Below are positions 33,012-39,028 of a stretch of DNA of 64,000 nucleotides, piece after piece; positions within the stretch are counted from its first letter, which is position 1, and each line of letters starts with the position of its first letter. Position numbers and translations under genes: made by a program. The notes under the pieces were generated by a model, which was given only the letters and a program-made list of their open reading frames with translations, was not told the DNA's origin and ran no database searches. Source of the DNA: VGBO01 sp964453335 (GTDB lineage: Bacteria; Actinomycetota; Acidimicrobiia; Acidimicrobiales; CAIXPF01); contig CAYVOK010000008.1 of assembly GCA_964453335.1 (NCBI GenBank), forward strand, positions 1 to 64,000, written 5' to 3'.

Positions 33012-33260
33012 CTATCTGTACATGTTGGGTAAAAACCCAAGAGTCATATTAATAGACTCCTGAATAGTTTTACCACTGCCGAAGGGGGTACCATTCAGCT
33101 TTACGCAAAATTCCCCCTTCCAGGTTTGATAGACCTGGAGAGGTAGTACTATGGGGTTGTCAACCCCGAGTACCAGCCCGTCACCAATTAGGCGGTCTTT
33201 ACCGCTTGTGTTGGTGTTAGCTGGAATATTGCATTGTAGATTCATAACCATAAATTGCAT
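33012..33260 (-). CDS. Small early-type protein, cassette with pseudoknot (82 aa)
   Basis: GGAAGGAT precedes the ATG at 33260. Beta-rich, with GSGKTIQES looking like a P-loop fragment, though the protein is too small for an NTPase and this is probably chance. Single-gene cassette. Function unknown. Confidence 0.6.
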   Translation of the reverse strand: MQFMVMNLQCNIPANTNTSGKDRLIGDGLVLGVDNPIVLPLQVYQTWKGEFCVKLNGTPFGSGKTIQESINMTLGFLPNMYR

Positions 33261-33262
33261 GG

Positions 33263-33366
33263 TAGATCCTTCCGTGATTTCATATAAGTAGGAATGTTAC
33301 GAAATGTAACTAATTGAAACCACTTGTTTTCCTACATATACTTATGCCAAAAAGTAGTGCCTAATT
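33263..33366 (-). repeat. Cassette leader repeat, copy B
   Basis: 104 bp nearly identical (one difference seen) to 33713-33816. Holds ribosome-binding site, GTTAC/GTAAC hairpin (33296-33310) and promoter. Confidence 0.88.
33331..33366 (-). promoter_or_regulatory. Conserved early-type promoter, copy 7
   Basis: Minus sense: TAATTAGGCACTAC, TTTTTGGCATAAGTATATG, TAGG. Drives the 33012 cassette. Confidence 0.72.
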
Positions 33367-33389
33367 AGCGCTATATACCTAATACCTAA

Positions 33390-33408
33390 AAAAGAGTTTC
33401 CTCCTTTT
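33390..33408 (-). terminator. Terminator with GAAA tetraloop
   Basis: Same hairpin as 32929; ends the 33450 cassette. A second hairpin, CCAGG-GAAA-CCUGG, lies between stop codon and terminator (about 33425-33440), in the place of the pseudoknots. Confidence 0.8.
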
Positions 33409-33449
33409 GTTAGTTGTTGTTATTGCCAGGTTTCCCTGGTTGCTTAGTA

Positions 33450-33710
33450 TTACTTTTTTGTACTCATCTTATACACAGGGTATGCGATGTCGCCAACAAG
33501 ATAAAGGCCGAAGATAGGAATGAATAATGCACAGATAGCAAAGGCAACGAGATTAAACCCTGCGAATACCATCCATTTAATACGCATTCTTTCTTTTTGC
33601 TTCACCATTGATTCTACTACTTTAACAGCAGCATTTTCTTCTCTATTGCTCTTGCGGACAAAAAGAATGGTGCGAACGATGAAGTACAAAAACATAATAA
33701 CGATGATCAT
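33450..33710 (-). CDS. Small two-span membrane protein (86 aa)
   Basis: GGAAGGAT before the ATG. Hydrophobic helices at residues 2-17 (IIVIMFLYFIVRTILF) and about 48-75 (MVFAGFNLVAFAICALFIPIFGLYLV), joined by a basic loop. A possible host-membrane-altering early protein. Family unknown. Confidence 0.68.
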   Translation of the reverse strand: MIIVIMFLYFIVRTILFVRKSNREENAAVKVVESMVKQKERMRIKWMVFAGFNLVAFAICALFIPIFGLYLVGDIAYPVYKMSTKK

Positions 33711-33712
33711 AA

Positions 33713-33816
33713 TAGATCCTTCCGTGATTTCGTATAAGTAGGAATGTTACGAAATGTAACTAATTGAAACCACTTGTTTTCCTACATATACTTATGCCAA
33801 AAAGTAGTGCCTAATT
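33713..33816 (-). repeat. Cassette leader repeat, copy C
   Basis: See 33263-33366. GTTAC/GTAAC hairpin at 33746-33760. Confidence 0.88.
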
Positions 33817-33820
33817 TGTG
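33781..33820 (-). promoter_or_regulatory. Conserved early-type promoter, copy 8
   Basis: Minus sense: CACAAATTAGGCAC, TACTTTTTGGCATAAG, TATATGTAGG. The best match to the consensus. Confidence 0.72.
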
Positions 33821-33837
33821 AGATATATCTAACACCT

Positions 33838-33856
33838 AAAAAAGAGTTTCCTCCTT
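33838..33856 (-). terminator. Terminator with GAAA tetraloop
   Basis: AAGGAG-GAAA-CUCUUU, same type as 32929. Ends the 33898 cassette. Confidence 0.75.
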
Positions 33857-33897
33857 GTTAGTTGTTATTGTCCTTACTGGCTATTACCCCAGTTACT

Positions 33898-34272
33898 TTA
33901 CTTTAGACACCAAACTAGAATAAGCGGTGCCGGACTATACTTAATGCCCCACCTACCAAATCTTCCGTTGTCCTTAAACTCATCTCTATCGATCCCCCAC
34001 ATAAAATGCAAACACCATTCTTCAACGATCTTCCAAATGAGGCAAGACATTGGAGACAGAACCGCCAGGTTAATTGTGTCTACAATGAAATCAAACAGTA
34101 CAGCCTTTAACAGCACCATACTAATATCTTTTTCTAAATCCCCACCTTCATAGTTTGACTTTGCCATAATGAAATGTCTCACGAACCCCCTACTTGAATC
34201 CCATCCCTTCCCTAATCTATACCATAGTCTGGCAAACACAAATGAATAAACGATCAAAGCTACTATTAACAT
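33898..34272 (-). CDS. Membrane-associated early-type protein (124 aa)
   Basis: N-terminal hydrophobic helix (MLIVALIVYSFVFARLWY), then a basic stretch and a second hydrophobic region at about 53-80 (VLLKAVLFDFIVDTINLAV), Trp- and Cys-rich C-terminal half. No family recognised. Confidence 0.65.
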   Translation of the reverse strand: MLIVALIVYSFVFARLWYRLGKGWDSSRGFVRHFIMAKSNYEGGDLEKDISMVLLKAVLFDFIVDTINLAVLSPMSCLIWKIVEEWCLHFMWGIDRDEFKDNGRFGRWGIKYSPAPLILVWCLK

Positions 34273-34333
34273 AGTTTTATCTTTCTAGTACTAGCGTTGG
34301 AAAATGTAGATAATAATTACTAGTACTCGTTTA

Positions 34334-34373
34334 TCTACATATTCTTATACCAAATACGTGGCATTAATTTGTG
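34334..34373 (-). promoter_or_regulatory. Conserved early-type promoter, copy 9
   Basis: Minus sense: CACAAATTAATGCC, then TTTGGTATAAGAATATGTAG. Precedes the 33898 cassette. Confidence 0.65.
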
Positions 34374-34386
34374 AGCCCTGATATCT

Positions 34387-34410
34387 AAAAAACTCATTGC
34401 GGAGTTTTTT
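34387..34410 (-). terminator. Terminator after the 34477 gene
   Basis: 9-bp stem AAAAAACTC / GAGTTTTTT, 6-nt loop. U-rich tail in minus sense. Confidence 0.82.
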
Positions 34411-34415
34411 GTTTA

Positions 34416-34463
34416 CGTGATTGTCCACTAATCACCCAGGCACCAATCACGGTAATTGCCTAG
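34416..34463 (-). ncRNA. 3'UTR H-type RNA pseudoknot, copy B
   Basis: Stem 1 CUAGGCA with UGCCUGG; 5-nt loop AUUAC; stem 2 CGUGAUUG with CAAUCACG; one junction nucleotide; 12-nt loop GUGAUUAGUGGA. Lies 13 nt after the stop codon and 5 nt before the terminator. Confidence 0.75.
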
Positions 34464-34476
34464 TGATATTATTGCA

Positions 34477-34710
34477 TTAGAGTTCGCTCAAAACCTTGTT
34501 AAGGTTCTTGCTTACCACTGTTGTCCGTCCGGGCTTGCTGGTTCGAACACTCACAACGTAATAACCATTTGTCTCAGGTTTTACGCTGAGGGTTTTGCCA
34601 TCAGCTGTAACAGCTAGAACAGTATCGTTAACAATATCAAAATCATCAACAGATAGGTTTAAACACAGTGTACATGCAATAAAAAGGAGATCAGAGGATT
34701 TAGCGTCCAT
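34477..34710 (-). CDS. Small early-type protein, cassette with pseudoknot (77 aa)
   Basis: The ATG at 34710, with GGAAAGAT upstream, was preferred to in-frame ATGs further upstream that lie in the leader. Begins MDAKSSDLLFIACTLC. Beta-rich second half, ending in a helix. Function unknown. Confidence 0.62.
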   Translation of the reverse strand: MDAKSSDLLFIACTLCLNLSVDDFDIVNDTVLAVTADGKTLSVKPETNGYYVVSVRTSKPGRTTVVSKNLNKVLSEL

Positions 34711-34777
34711 TTTGATCTTTCCGTGGTTCAGTATAGTAGACATCTGCAAAACGCATTAAATTGAAACCACTTGTTTG

Positions 34778-34812
34778 CCTACGTATACTTATGCCAAATT
34801 TAAGTACCAGAT
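34778..34812 (-). promoter_or_regulatory. Conserved early-type promoter, copy 10
   Basis: Minus sense: ACAAATCTGG, then AAATTTGGCATAAGTATACG and TAGGC. It overlaps the last codons of the upstream gene. Confidence 0.62.
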
Positions 34813-35243
34813 TTGTCAGTAATATACCTTATTAGCCTCTGGCTTTCTTTTAGTAAGTACTTACTACCTGCCTCGGTTTCGGTGCGTTCTAATAACGTAC
34901 TAAATACACCTGCTACATTAGTTTCTGTATCAAGGAAAATTACTTTGCACTGTGGGTAGTTATTAAATGGGTAATGGTGCCTGTAGTTATCTGGGAATCT
35001 TACTGACGCCATTTCTAGATCGTCTAGGATTGTTATATCTGATATAATTACTATTTTCACAGCATTTCCTGTAGCCACCTTTACATGTACTTTACTTATA
35101 GTATTCAGTCTTTCTTTAGGTAGTGGAAGTATGCTATGCAAGTTTTCTAGCTTTTCTTCTAGGAGGCCAACACGACGTATATTAATAGCGGTTGACACAA
35201 TCAAGGGGCACGGTGTTTCAATGTTTATTTCAGCTACTAGCAC
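34800..35243 (-). CDS. Early-type protein of unknown function (about 147 aa)
   Basis: Begins either at a GTG at 35243, one nt after the upstream stop with GGGGTG before it, or at an overlapping TTG at 35270. Soluble, mixed alpha/beta; a strand pair (HVKVATGNAVKIVIISDITILDDLE) and a C-terminal helix. Its final codons contain a promoter. No family recognised. Confidence 0.6.
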   Translation of the reverse strand: MLVAEINIETPCPLIVSTAINIRRVGLLEEKLENLHSILPLPKERLNTISKVHVKVATGNAVKIVIISDITILDDLEMASVRFPDNYRHHYPFNNYPQCKVIFLDTETNVAGVFSTLLERTETEAGSKYLLKESQRLIRYITDKSGT

Positions 35244-35244
35244 A

Positions 35245-35676
35245 TTAATCACCCCAGGTTTTACTGTCAAAATCCAAATCGCAGTTCTCTAGCTTTATAG
35301 ATAGCTCTTTTAGTATACTATCAGCCATTGGGGTAATAATTTCTCCAAACTGGTAATTGCCGGATTTGATGTCTGCCTTAAACATGACTTCTGGCATTAA
35401 TACTGTCGCATCACCAGATTCTGGCAAAGATGTAACCTTCACGGAAACTCTAGAGATTTTTTGGTTGCCTAAGCGAAACACTAATTCTACTTCAGCTTTT
35501 TGATTACCAGTGTTGCCTACTAAATAAGTGTTTGTTTCTTGATCGGTAGTACTAACCTTAGAAGTTAGCTTAAACGCTAACCCAGTGTGTACACTCAATC
35601 TAGCCAGGCCAACTAGTAAATCGCTCTCTACACCAACTTTCACACACGCTTGTTCTAAACTTAAATCGACACTCAT
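35245..35676 (-). CDS. Early-type beta-rich protein (143 aa)
   Basis: AAAGGAGATG lies before the ATG. Beta-rich soluble protein with a Gly/Asn loop region (YLVGNTGNQKAEVELVFRLGNQ). Located between a secreted-type protein and the 34800 gene. Function unknown. Confidence 0.65.
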   Translation of the reverse strand: MSVDLSLEQACVKVGVESDLLVGLARLSVHTGLAFKLTSKVSTTDQETNTYLVGNTGNQKAEVELVFRLGNQKISRVSVKVTSLPESGDATVLMPEVMFKADIKSGNYQFGEIITPMADSILKELSIKLENCDLDFDSKTWGD

Positions 35677-35677
35677 T

Positions 35678-36193
35678 TCAGCATCTCCTTTTTATTTTCT
35701 TATAGTGCTTTACTGGTTTAAAATACGTAGGAGGGCATTTCTCTTTTTTCCAGCTGGAATTACTGGATGTAAAGAATATATGCTTTGCTTCTGATATGCA
35801 TACCGGCTTTAATCCTTGATACTCCCAGACATCGCCTACTGTTCTACCTGGGCAGGACCTAGAAGCTCGTTCTTGAGACCACAAGGCGTCGTAGTGCTTA
35901 ACTTCTGGAGTCTTTAAAATTGCCGGAACTTCTAACGAATCTAGGTGAGCTAGATATGCGATTACGACATGCCCCGTAGTTATTGAGCAAGGCTTTAGGT
36001 TAAACTGGTAAGGTCTCGATAGTTCGAGATTTAGGTCAGTGTTATTAGCCTTTGTTCTGTTAACGGCAACCTGTAAAACTAATTGGCCTTCATTATATAA
36101 TAGGCCTGTCTCGTTGCACGCTGTTAAGGCTGCTTGTTGTGTATTAGCTAAAATAAAAATGTAGCTAATTATCTTTCCAAATAGAGTTAACAA
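35678..36193 (-). CDS. Exported cell-wall-hydrolase-like (SleB-type) protein (171 aa)
   Basis: Residues 1-22 look like a signal peptide (LFGKIISYIFILANTQQAA). The region ETGLLYNEGQLVLQVAVNRTK matches the core pattern of SleB/Hydrolase_2 cell-wall hydrolases (E...GEG..AVAQVVLNR), followed by six cysteines that could form disulfides and a basic tail. An early gene of this kind could modify the host wall or act as a lysis factor. The match is short, so it is tentative. Confidence 0.5.
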   Translation of the reverse strand: MLTLFGKIISYIFILANTQQAALTACNETGLLYNEGQLVLQVAVNRTKANNTDLNLELSRPYQFNLKPCSITTGHVVIAYLAHLDSLEVPAILKTPEVKHYDALWSQERASRSCPGRTVGDVWEYQGLKPVCISEAKHIFFTSSNSSWKKEKCPPTYFKPVKHYKKIKRRC

Positions 36194-36205
36194 TCAAGTT
36201 CTCCA

Positions 36206-36439
36206 TCAGGAGAGTGTCTTGACCTTTGTGGGGTGGTTGAACTTCTCTCCGCAGTGAGGGCACTCAGTTTTATGGGTATCAGGGACTTCTGGTATTTCTT
36301 CTACCGTGTACTGTACAAAACCTCCTGCGTCTGGTGGAGTGTCCCTTAATACCTTTTTAACTTGGTGCGCGTTGTCGCAGACATAGATTTCGTCTGTTGT
36401 ACCAATTAGGGGCTTATAGCCTTTTACTAACATAATCAT
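36206..36439 (-). CDS. Small C-terminal zinc-finger protein (77 aa)
   Basis: The C-terminal HKTECPHCGEKFNHP holds a CxxC with a downstream His, probably one half of a zinc finger completed by the HK residues. Soluble N-terminal beta part (GTTDEIYVCDN). Phage proteins like this often bind host RNA polymerase or nucleic acids. Family not recognised. Confidence 0.6.
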   Translation of the reverse strand: MIMLVKGYKPLIGTTDEIYVCDNAHQVKKVLRDTPPDAGGFVQYTVEEIPEVPDTHKTECPHCGEKFNHPTKVKTLS

Positions 36440-36455
36440 AGGTTACTCAGTTTCT

Positions 36456-37268
36456 TTACTTTAGCAATAGTAATTTTCTTAATCTGTTTAAAAACCCGGC
36501 TGGTGTTGTTTTTGACAGCTCCCTAACAAGAGTATCAGAATATTTTTCTACGTCAATGTTTAGGAGTTCTGAATAAGGATCTGTTGTTAGCATGAAATTA
36601 GTCAGTACTACTTTATCAGGCGCTGCGTATAAACTAGTAAGGATAGCAGACACTAAAGTATCCACATCATCTTGAGGTACAGAATCCAGTAAATAGTAAG
36701 CTACAAATTCTGATTCACGCTCAAGATGTTTTTTAGTACTGCTTGTCGATTCAGGAACTAGGACTTCTTCTTCTTGTTGTGGCTGAGCTGAGATCTCGGG
36801 GATATCTTCAGTGTTATAGGTTACGGTATCTACTTTTACATAGCTGTTATTGAACACCTTAACTAGGTCACCAGTCATGTTATTCCTGGAGGTTCTTTCC
36901 TTGTAAGTTGCTCTAGGTCCGTATGGTCCTTGCTTTTCTCTGAAGAAATACTCAGCGGTGTCTCCCAAAGCGTCAATTAGCTGGGTAGTAACTTCATCAT
37001 ACTCCTCAGGTGTCTCCAAGTGTGACCCATAGAAAAAGGCGCTAAATGCTCTTACCCTTGATTTAGCTGCTTCATGAGATGTTAGATCACCAGTATCAAG
37101 ATCAAGCATATCGATTAGTTTTGCTCTAATGTCAGCCCTATTATAATCGGAAACTTTGAACCAGCTGGCAATTGTATCTTTATTGTCTCGTACTATTGCC
37201 AGTCTTCTTTCTAGCTCCAAAGAATTTACTCCTACCAATGACTTTATACGTGCTACGCGTTTTGCCAT
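36456..37268 (-). CDS. Early-type protein of unknown function (270 aa)
   Basis: GGAGATT precedes the ATG. Mostly helical with an acidic, Gln/Glu-rich linker (QPQQEEEVLVPES, about 167-180). N-terminal basic helix (MAKRVARIKSLVG). Second gene of the operon behind the iteron array, so expressed early. Candidate replication or partition partner, but no motif supports a role. Confidence 0.62.
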   Translation of the reverse strand: MAKRVARIKSLVGVNSLELERRLAIVRDNKDTIASWFKVSDYNRADIRAKLIDMLDLDTGDLTSHEAAKSRVRAFSAFFYGSHLETPEEYDEVTTQLIDALGDTAEYFFREKQGPYGPRATYKERTSRNNMTGDLVKVFNNSYVKVDTVTYNTEDIPEISAQPQQEEEVLVPESTSSTKKHLERESEFVAYYLLDSVPQDDVDTLVSAILTSLYAAPDKVVLTNFMLTTDPYSELLNIDVEKYSDTLVRELSKTTPAGFLNRLRKLLLLK

Positions 37269-37270
37269 GA

Positions 37271-37654
37271 TTAATCTCCTTCAAGGTCTTCTACCTCGTC
37301 GTCTGAATCTGATATGTCAGGGTATTTACCTATAAAGGTCCTGAGCCATATCGGTTTTGTTATTTTCTCACAGATTATCCATTGTGAGTACTCTACATTC
37401 TCCTTAGTATCTTGCGGAGAAGTATCTGCGCAGGTAAAGTGAATACCTTCTCTGCTAATAGTTACGGTACACCCATTATCGAAAGTAAACCAATTGTGTT
37501 CAAATCCAGGGTTGTTTGTTGAGAAGTAATTTTTAAAGGCATCTATTAGTATAGAAGTATCTCTGGCTGGAGAGTGCCTAGAAAATTCACGAGCAAGGCA
37601 GGTCTCAATACTTTTGTTACGTAATAAGGAAACTATTTGATTTTTCCAGAACAT
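37271..37654 (-). CDS. Early-type protein of unknown function (127 aa)
   Basis: First gene left of the iteron array, start preceded by GAGG. Aromatic-rich beta protein with acidic tail (DSDDEVEDLEGD). No family recognised. Confidence 0.6.
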   Translation of the reverse strand: MFWKNQIVSLLRNKSIETCLAREFSRHSPARDTSILIDAFKNYFSTNNPGFEHNWFTFDNGCTVTISREGIHFTCADTSPQDTKENVEYSQWIICEKITKPIWLRTFIGKYPDISDSDDEVEDLEGD

Positions 37655-37668
37655 AAAAGGCCTCGGTT

Positions 37669-37704
37669 TTTCTTATGCCATAAAGATGCATATTTTTGTG
37701 TGTA
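37669..37704 (-). promoter_or_regulatory. Conserved early-type promoter, copy 11
   Basis: Minus sense: ACAAAAATATGCATC, then TTATGGCATAAGAAAAACCG. A degenerate copy, directing the minus operon at 37654 from the edge of the iteron region. Confidence 0.5.
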
Positions 37705-37847
37705 TAATAGTTCTATATCAAAATATCATATGTTATACGTCACTGTCTAATTTTATTATACCAATTTGACCAAAATTTGACCAAAATTTGACCAAAATTT
37801 GACCAAGAGTGTTTTTGGTCAAAAAATTGGCAAAAATTTGACCGAGT

Positions 37848-37873
37848 AAATCTCCCGTGTTTACCGAGGGTTG
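37848..37873. repeat. 26-bp inverted repeat, left copy
   Basis: Exact reverse complement of 38148-38173. Core CTCCCGTGTTTACC also occurs at 37929-37942, so three copies exist. Confidence 0.92.
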
Positions 37874-38006
37874 CGCATTCTATATCTTTTTGGTCAAAAA
37901 GTCGGTCAAACTCGGTCAACCCCAAAATCTCCCGTGTTTACCGGGCCTCTAGATAGTTTTTATATATTTTTTAACTAAAAATAAGAATAATAATATAAGA
38001 CTCTCG

Positions 38007-38022
38007 CGCGCGCGGGTTTTTT
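38007..38022 (+). other. CG-rich alternating run followed by T tract
   Basis: CGCGCGCGCG inside an otherwise AT-rich spacer, then TTTTTT. It could fold as a hairpin terminator on the plus strand or adopt Z-form; no plus-strand gene lies just upstream. Confidence 0.5.
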
Positions 38023-38039
38023 GCTCACTACGACAAAAA

Positions 38040-38063
38040 TGTCATAGTAAAGAAATTATGACA
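38040..38063. promoter_or_regulatory. Inverted repeat in the spacer of the iteron array
   Basis: TGTCATA (38040-38046) and TATGACA (38057-38063), 10-bp spacing; a possible dimer-binding site. Confidence 0.45.
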
Positions 38064-38147
38064 GTACAAATTAACCACTTTTTATATTTTTTTTAAAATC
38101 CTAATGGGTGTTTTGTGTTTTGGTCAAATTTTTGGTCAAATTTAGCT

Positions 38148-38173
38148 CAACCCTCGGTAAACACGGGAGATTT
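38148..38173. repeat. 26-bp inverted repeat, right copy
   Basis: Partner of 37848-37873. Confidence 0.92.
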
Positions 38174-38428
38174 TGACTTGACCGAGACTTGACCAAAAAT
38201 TTGACCTGGTCAAAAAACATTGACCAAATCCCTCTGTACCCTCGGCAGCAGCGTTGTTTTACTAAATTTGACCGAGATCAAGAAAATTTGACCAAATTGA
38301 CCAAAAAAACTGCTCTGGTCAAATTTTGGTCAAATTTTGGTCAAATTTTGGTCAAATTTTACTTTTAACTTGGTCAAATTATGCTATTATTATATAGAAA
38401 AGTTATACACTCTCTTACAAGGATAGCT

Positions 38429-39010
38429 ATGAATACTAATTTGGATAATCAAGAAGATCTGCTAAACTTTCCCACTATTTTTGACGCACTTAGGGCTCGA
38501 CTCTCTTATACTATTAGGGATATGTCAAATATACTGGGTATAAGCTACCAAACAGCTAGGCGCCTCTGCTCTGAGCCTGGCACCCCTAGACTTAGTACTA
38601 TAAAAGCAATACGCGCTGTTTTCCCCAATATAAACTCTGCTCGCTGGCGTAGATGGGTTTACTTACTGGCAAATAGATTCACAATGGACGTATCCGAGGA
38701 GTTAGCTGAGCTGCTTAGCACCGGGTCGATAGAACTTGACGAATACACAAGCTTGGCTGACCTAGCTGCCGCCACAGAATCAGCGGAGTCTAAGCCTGGC
38801 AAAGCATGTAGTTTTTACTTACATAAGTATCACCTAGATGCTTTAAGCTTGCTTTCATCTAAGTTCGGTAAATCTCAGTCTCAGATACTTAGAGATCACA
38901 TAGACTCTTTAGTCACAACTAACAAGGATGTAAAACTTGCTCTAGATGGAATGATTTCCGAGACAGAAATACATCCTGATAGTTTCGATGATATACTTAA
39001 GTATGACTAA
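38429..39010 (+). CDS. HTH plus ribbon-helix-helix DNA-binding protein, probable iteron binder (193 aa)
   Basis: The ATG at 38429, with AAGGATAG before it, was preferred to an upstream ATG at 38381. Residues 28-65 form a helix-turn-helix (IRDMSNILGISYQTARRLCS, then PRLSTIKAIRAVFP). Residues about 127-163 (CSFYLHKYHLDALSLLSSKF then GKSQSQILRDHIDSL) look like a ribbon-helix-helix, as in Arc, CopG and ParG. The last iteron lies over its promoter region, so it probably represses itself. Candidate replication initiator, partition adaptor or transcription regulator. Confidence 0.65.
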   Translation: MNTNLDNQEDLLNFPTIFDALRARLSYTIRDMSNILGISYQTARRLCSEPGTPRLSTIKAIRAVFPNINSARWRRWVYLLANRFTMDVSEELAELLSTGSIELDEYTSLADLAAATESAESKPGKACSFYLHKYHLDALSLLSSKFGKSQSQILRDHIDSLVTTNKDVKLALDGMISETEIHPDSFDDILKYD

Positions 39011-39028
39011 CAAGGAGATATCTAAACT

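Larger units (their letters stand above)
37764..38374. repeat. Iteron array: 24 TTGACC/GGTCAA boxes; candidate origin, centromere or operator
   Basis: About 600 bp without a gene. The left cluster (37764-37920) has 9 boxes, including four ATTTGACCAAA units in perfect 11-bp phase. The right cluster (38115-38374) has 15, including four GGTCAAATTTT units in 11-bp phase but opposite orientation. Between them lie AT-rich DNA (37950-38100), a CGCGCGCGCG run and an inverted repeat TGTCATA/TATGACA. The 11-bp spacing puts boxes on one face of the helix, typical for a cooperative binding protein. Transcription diverges from here. Confidence 0.85.

Noticed and set aside
33012..33260. P-loop NTPase
   Set aside because: GSGKT-like text is embedded in an 82-aa beta protein without Walker B or a normal fold size; likely chance.
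37740..37925. Possible 61-aa minus-strand gene in the iteron array
   Set aside because: Its codons are the TTGACC iterons and it lacks a clear ribosome-binding site; the repeat structure explains the sequence better.
37764..38374. CRISPR array
   Set aside because: Repeats are about 11 bp, in both orientations and directly joined, with no unique spacers of 30-40 bp and no Cas genes.
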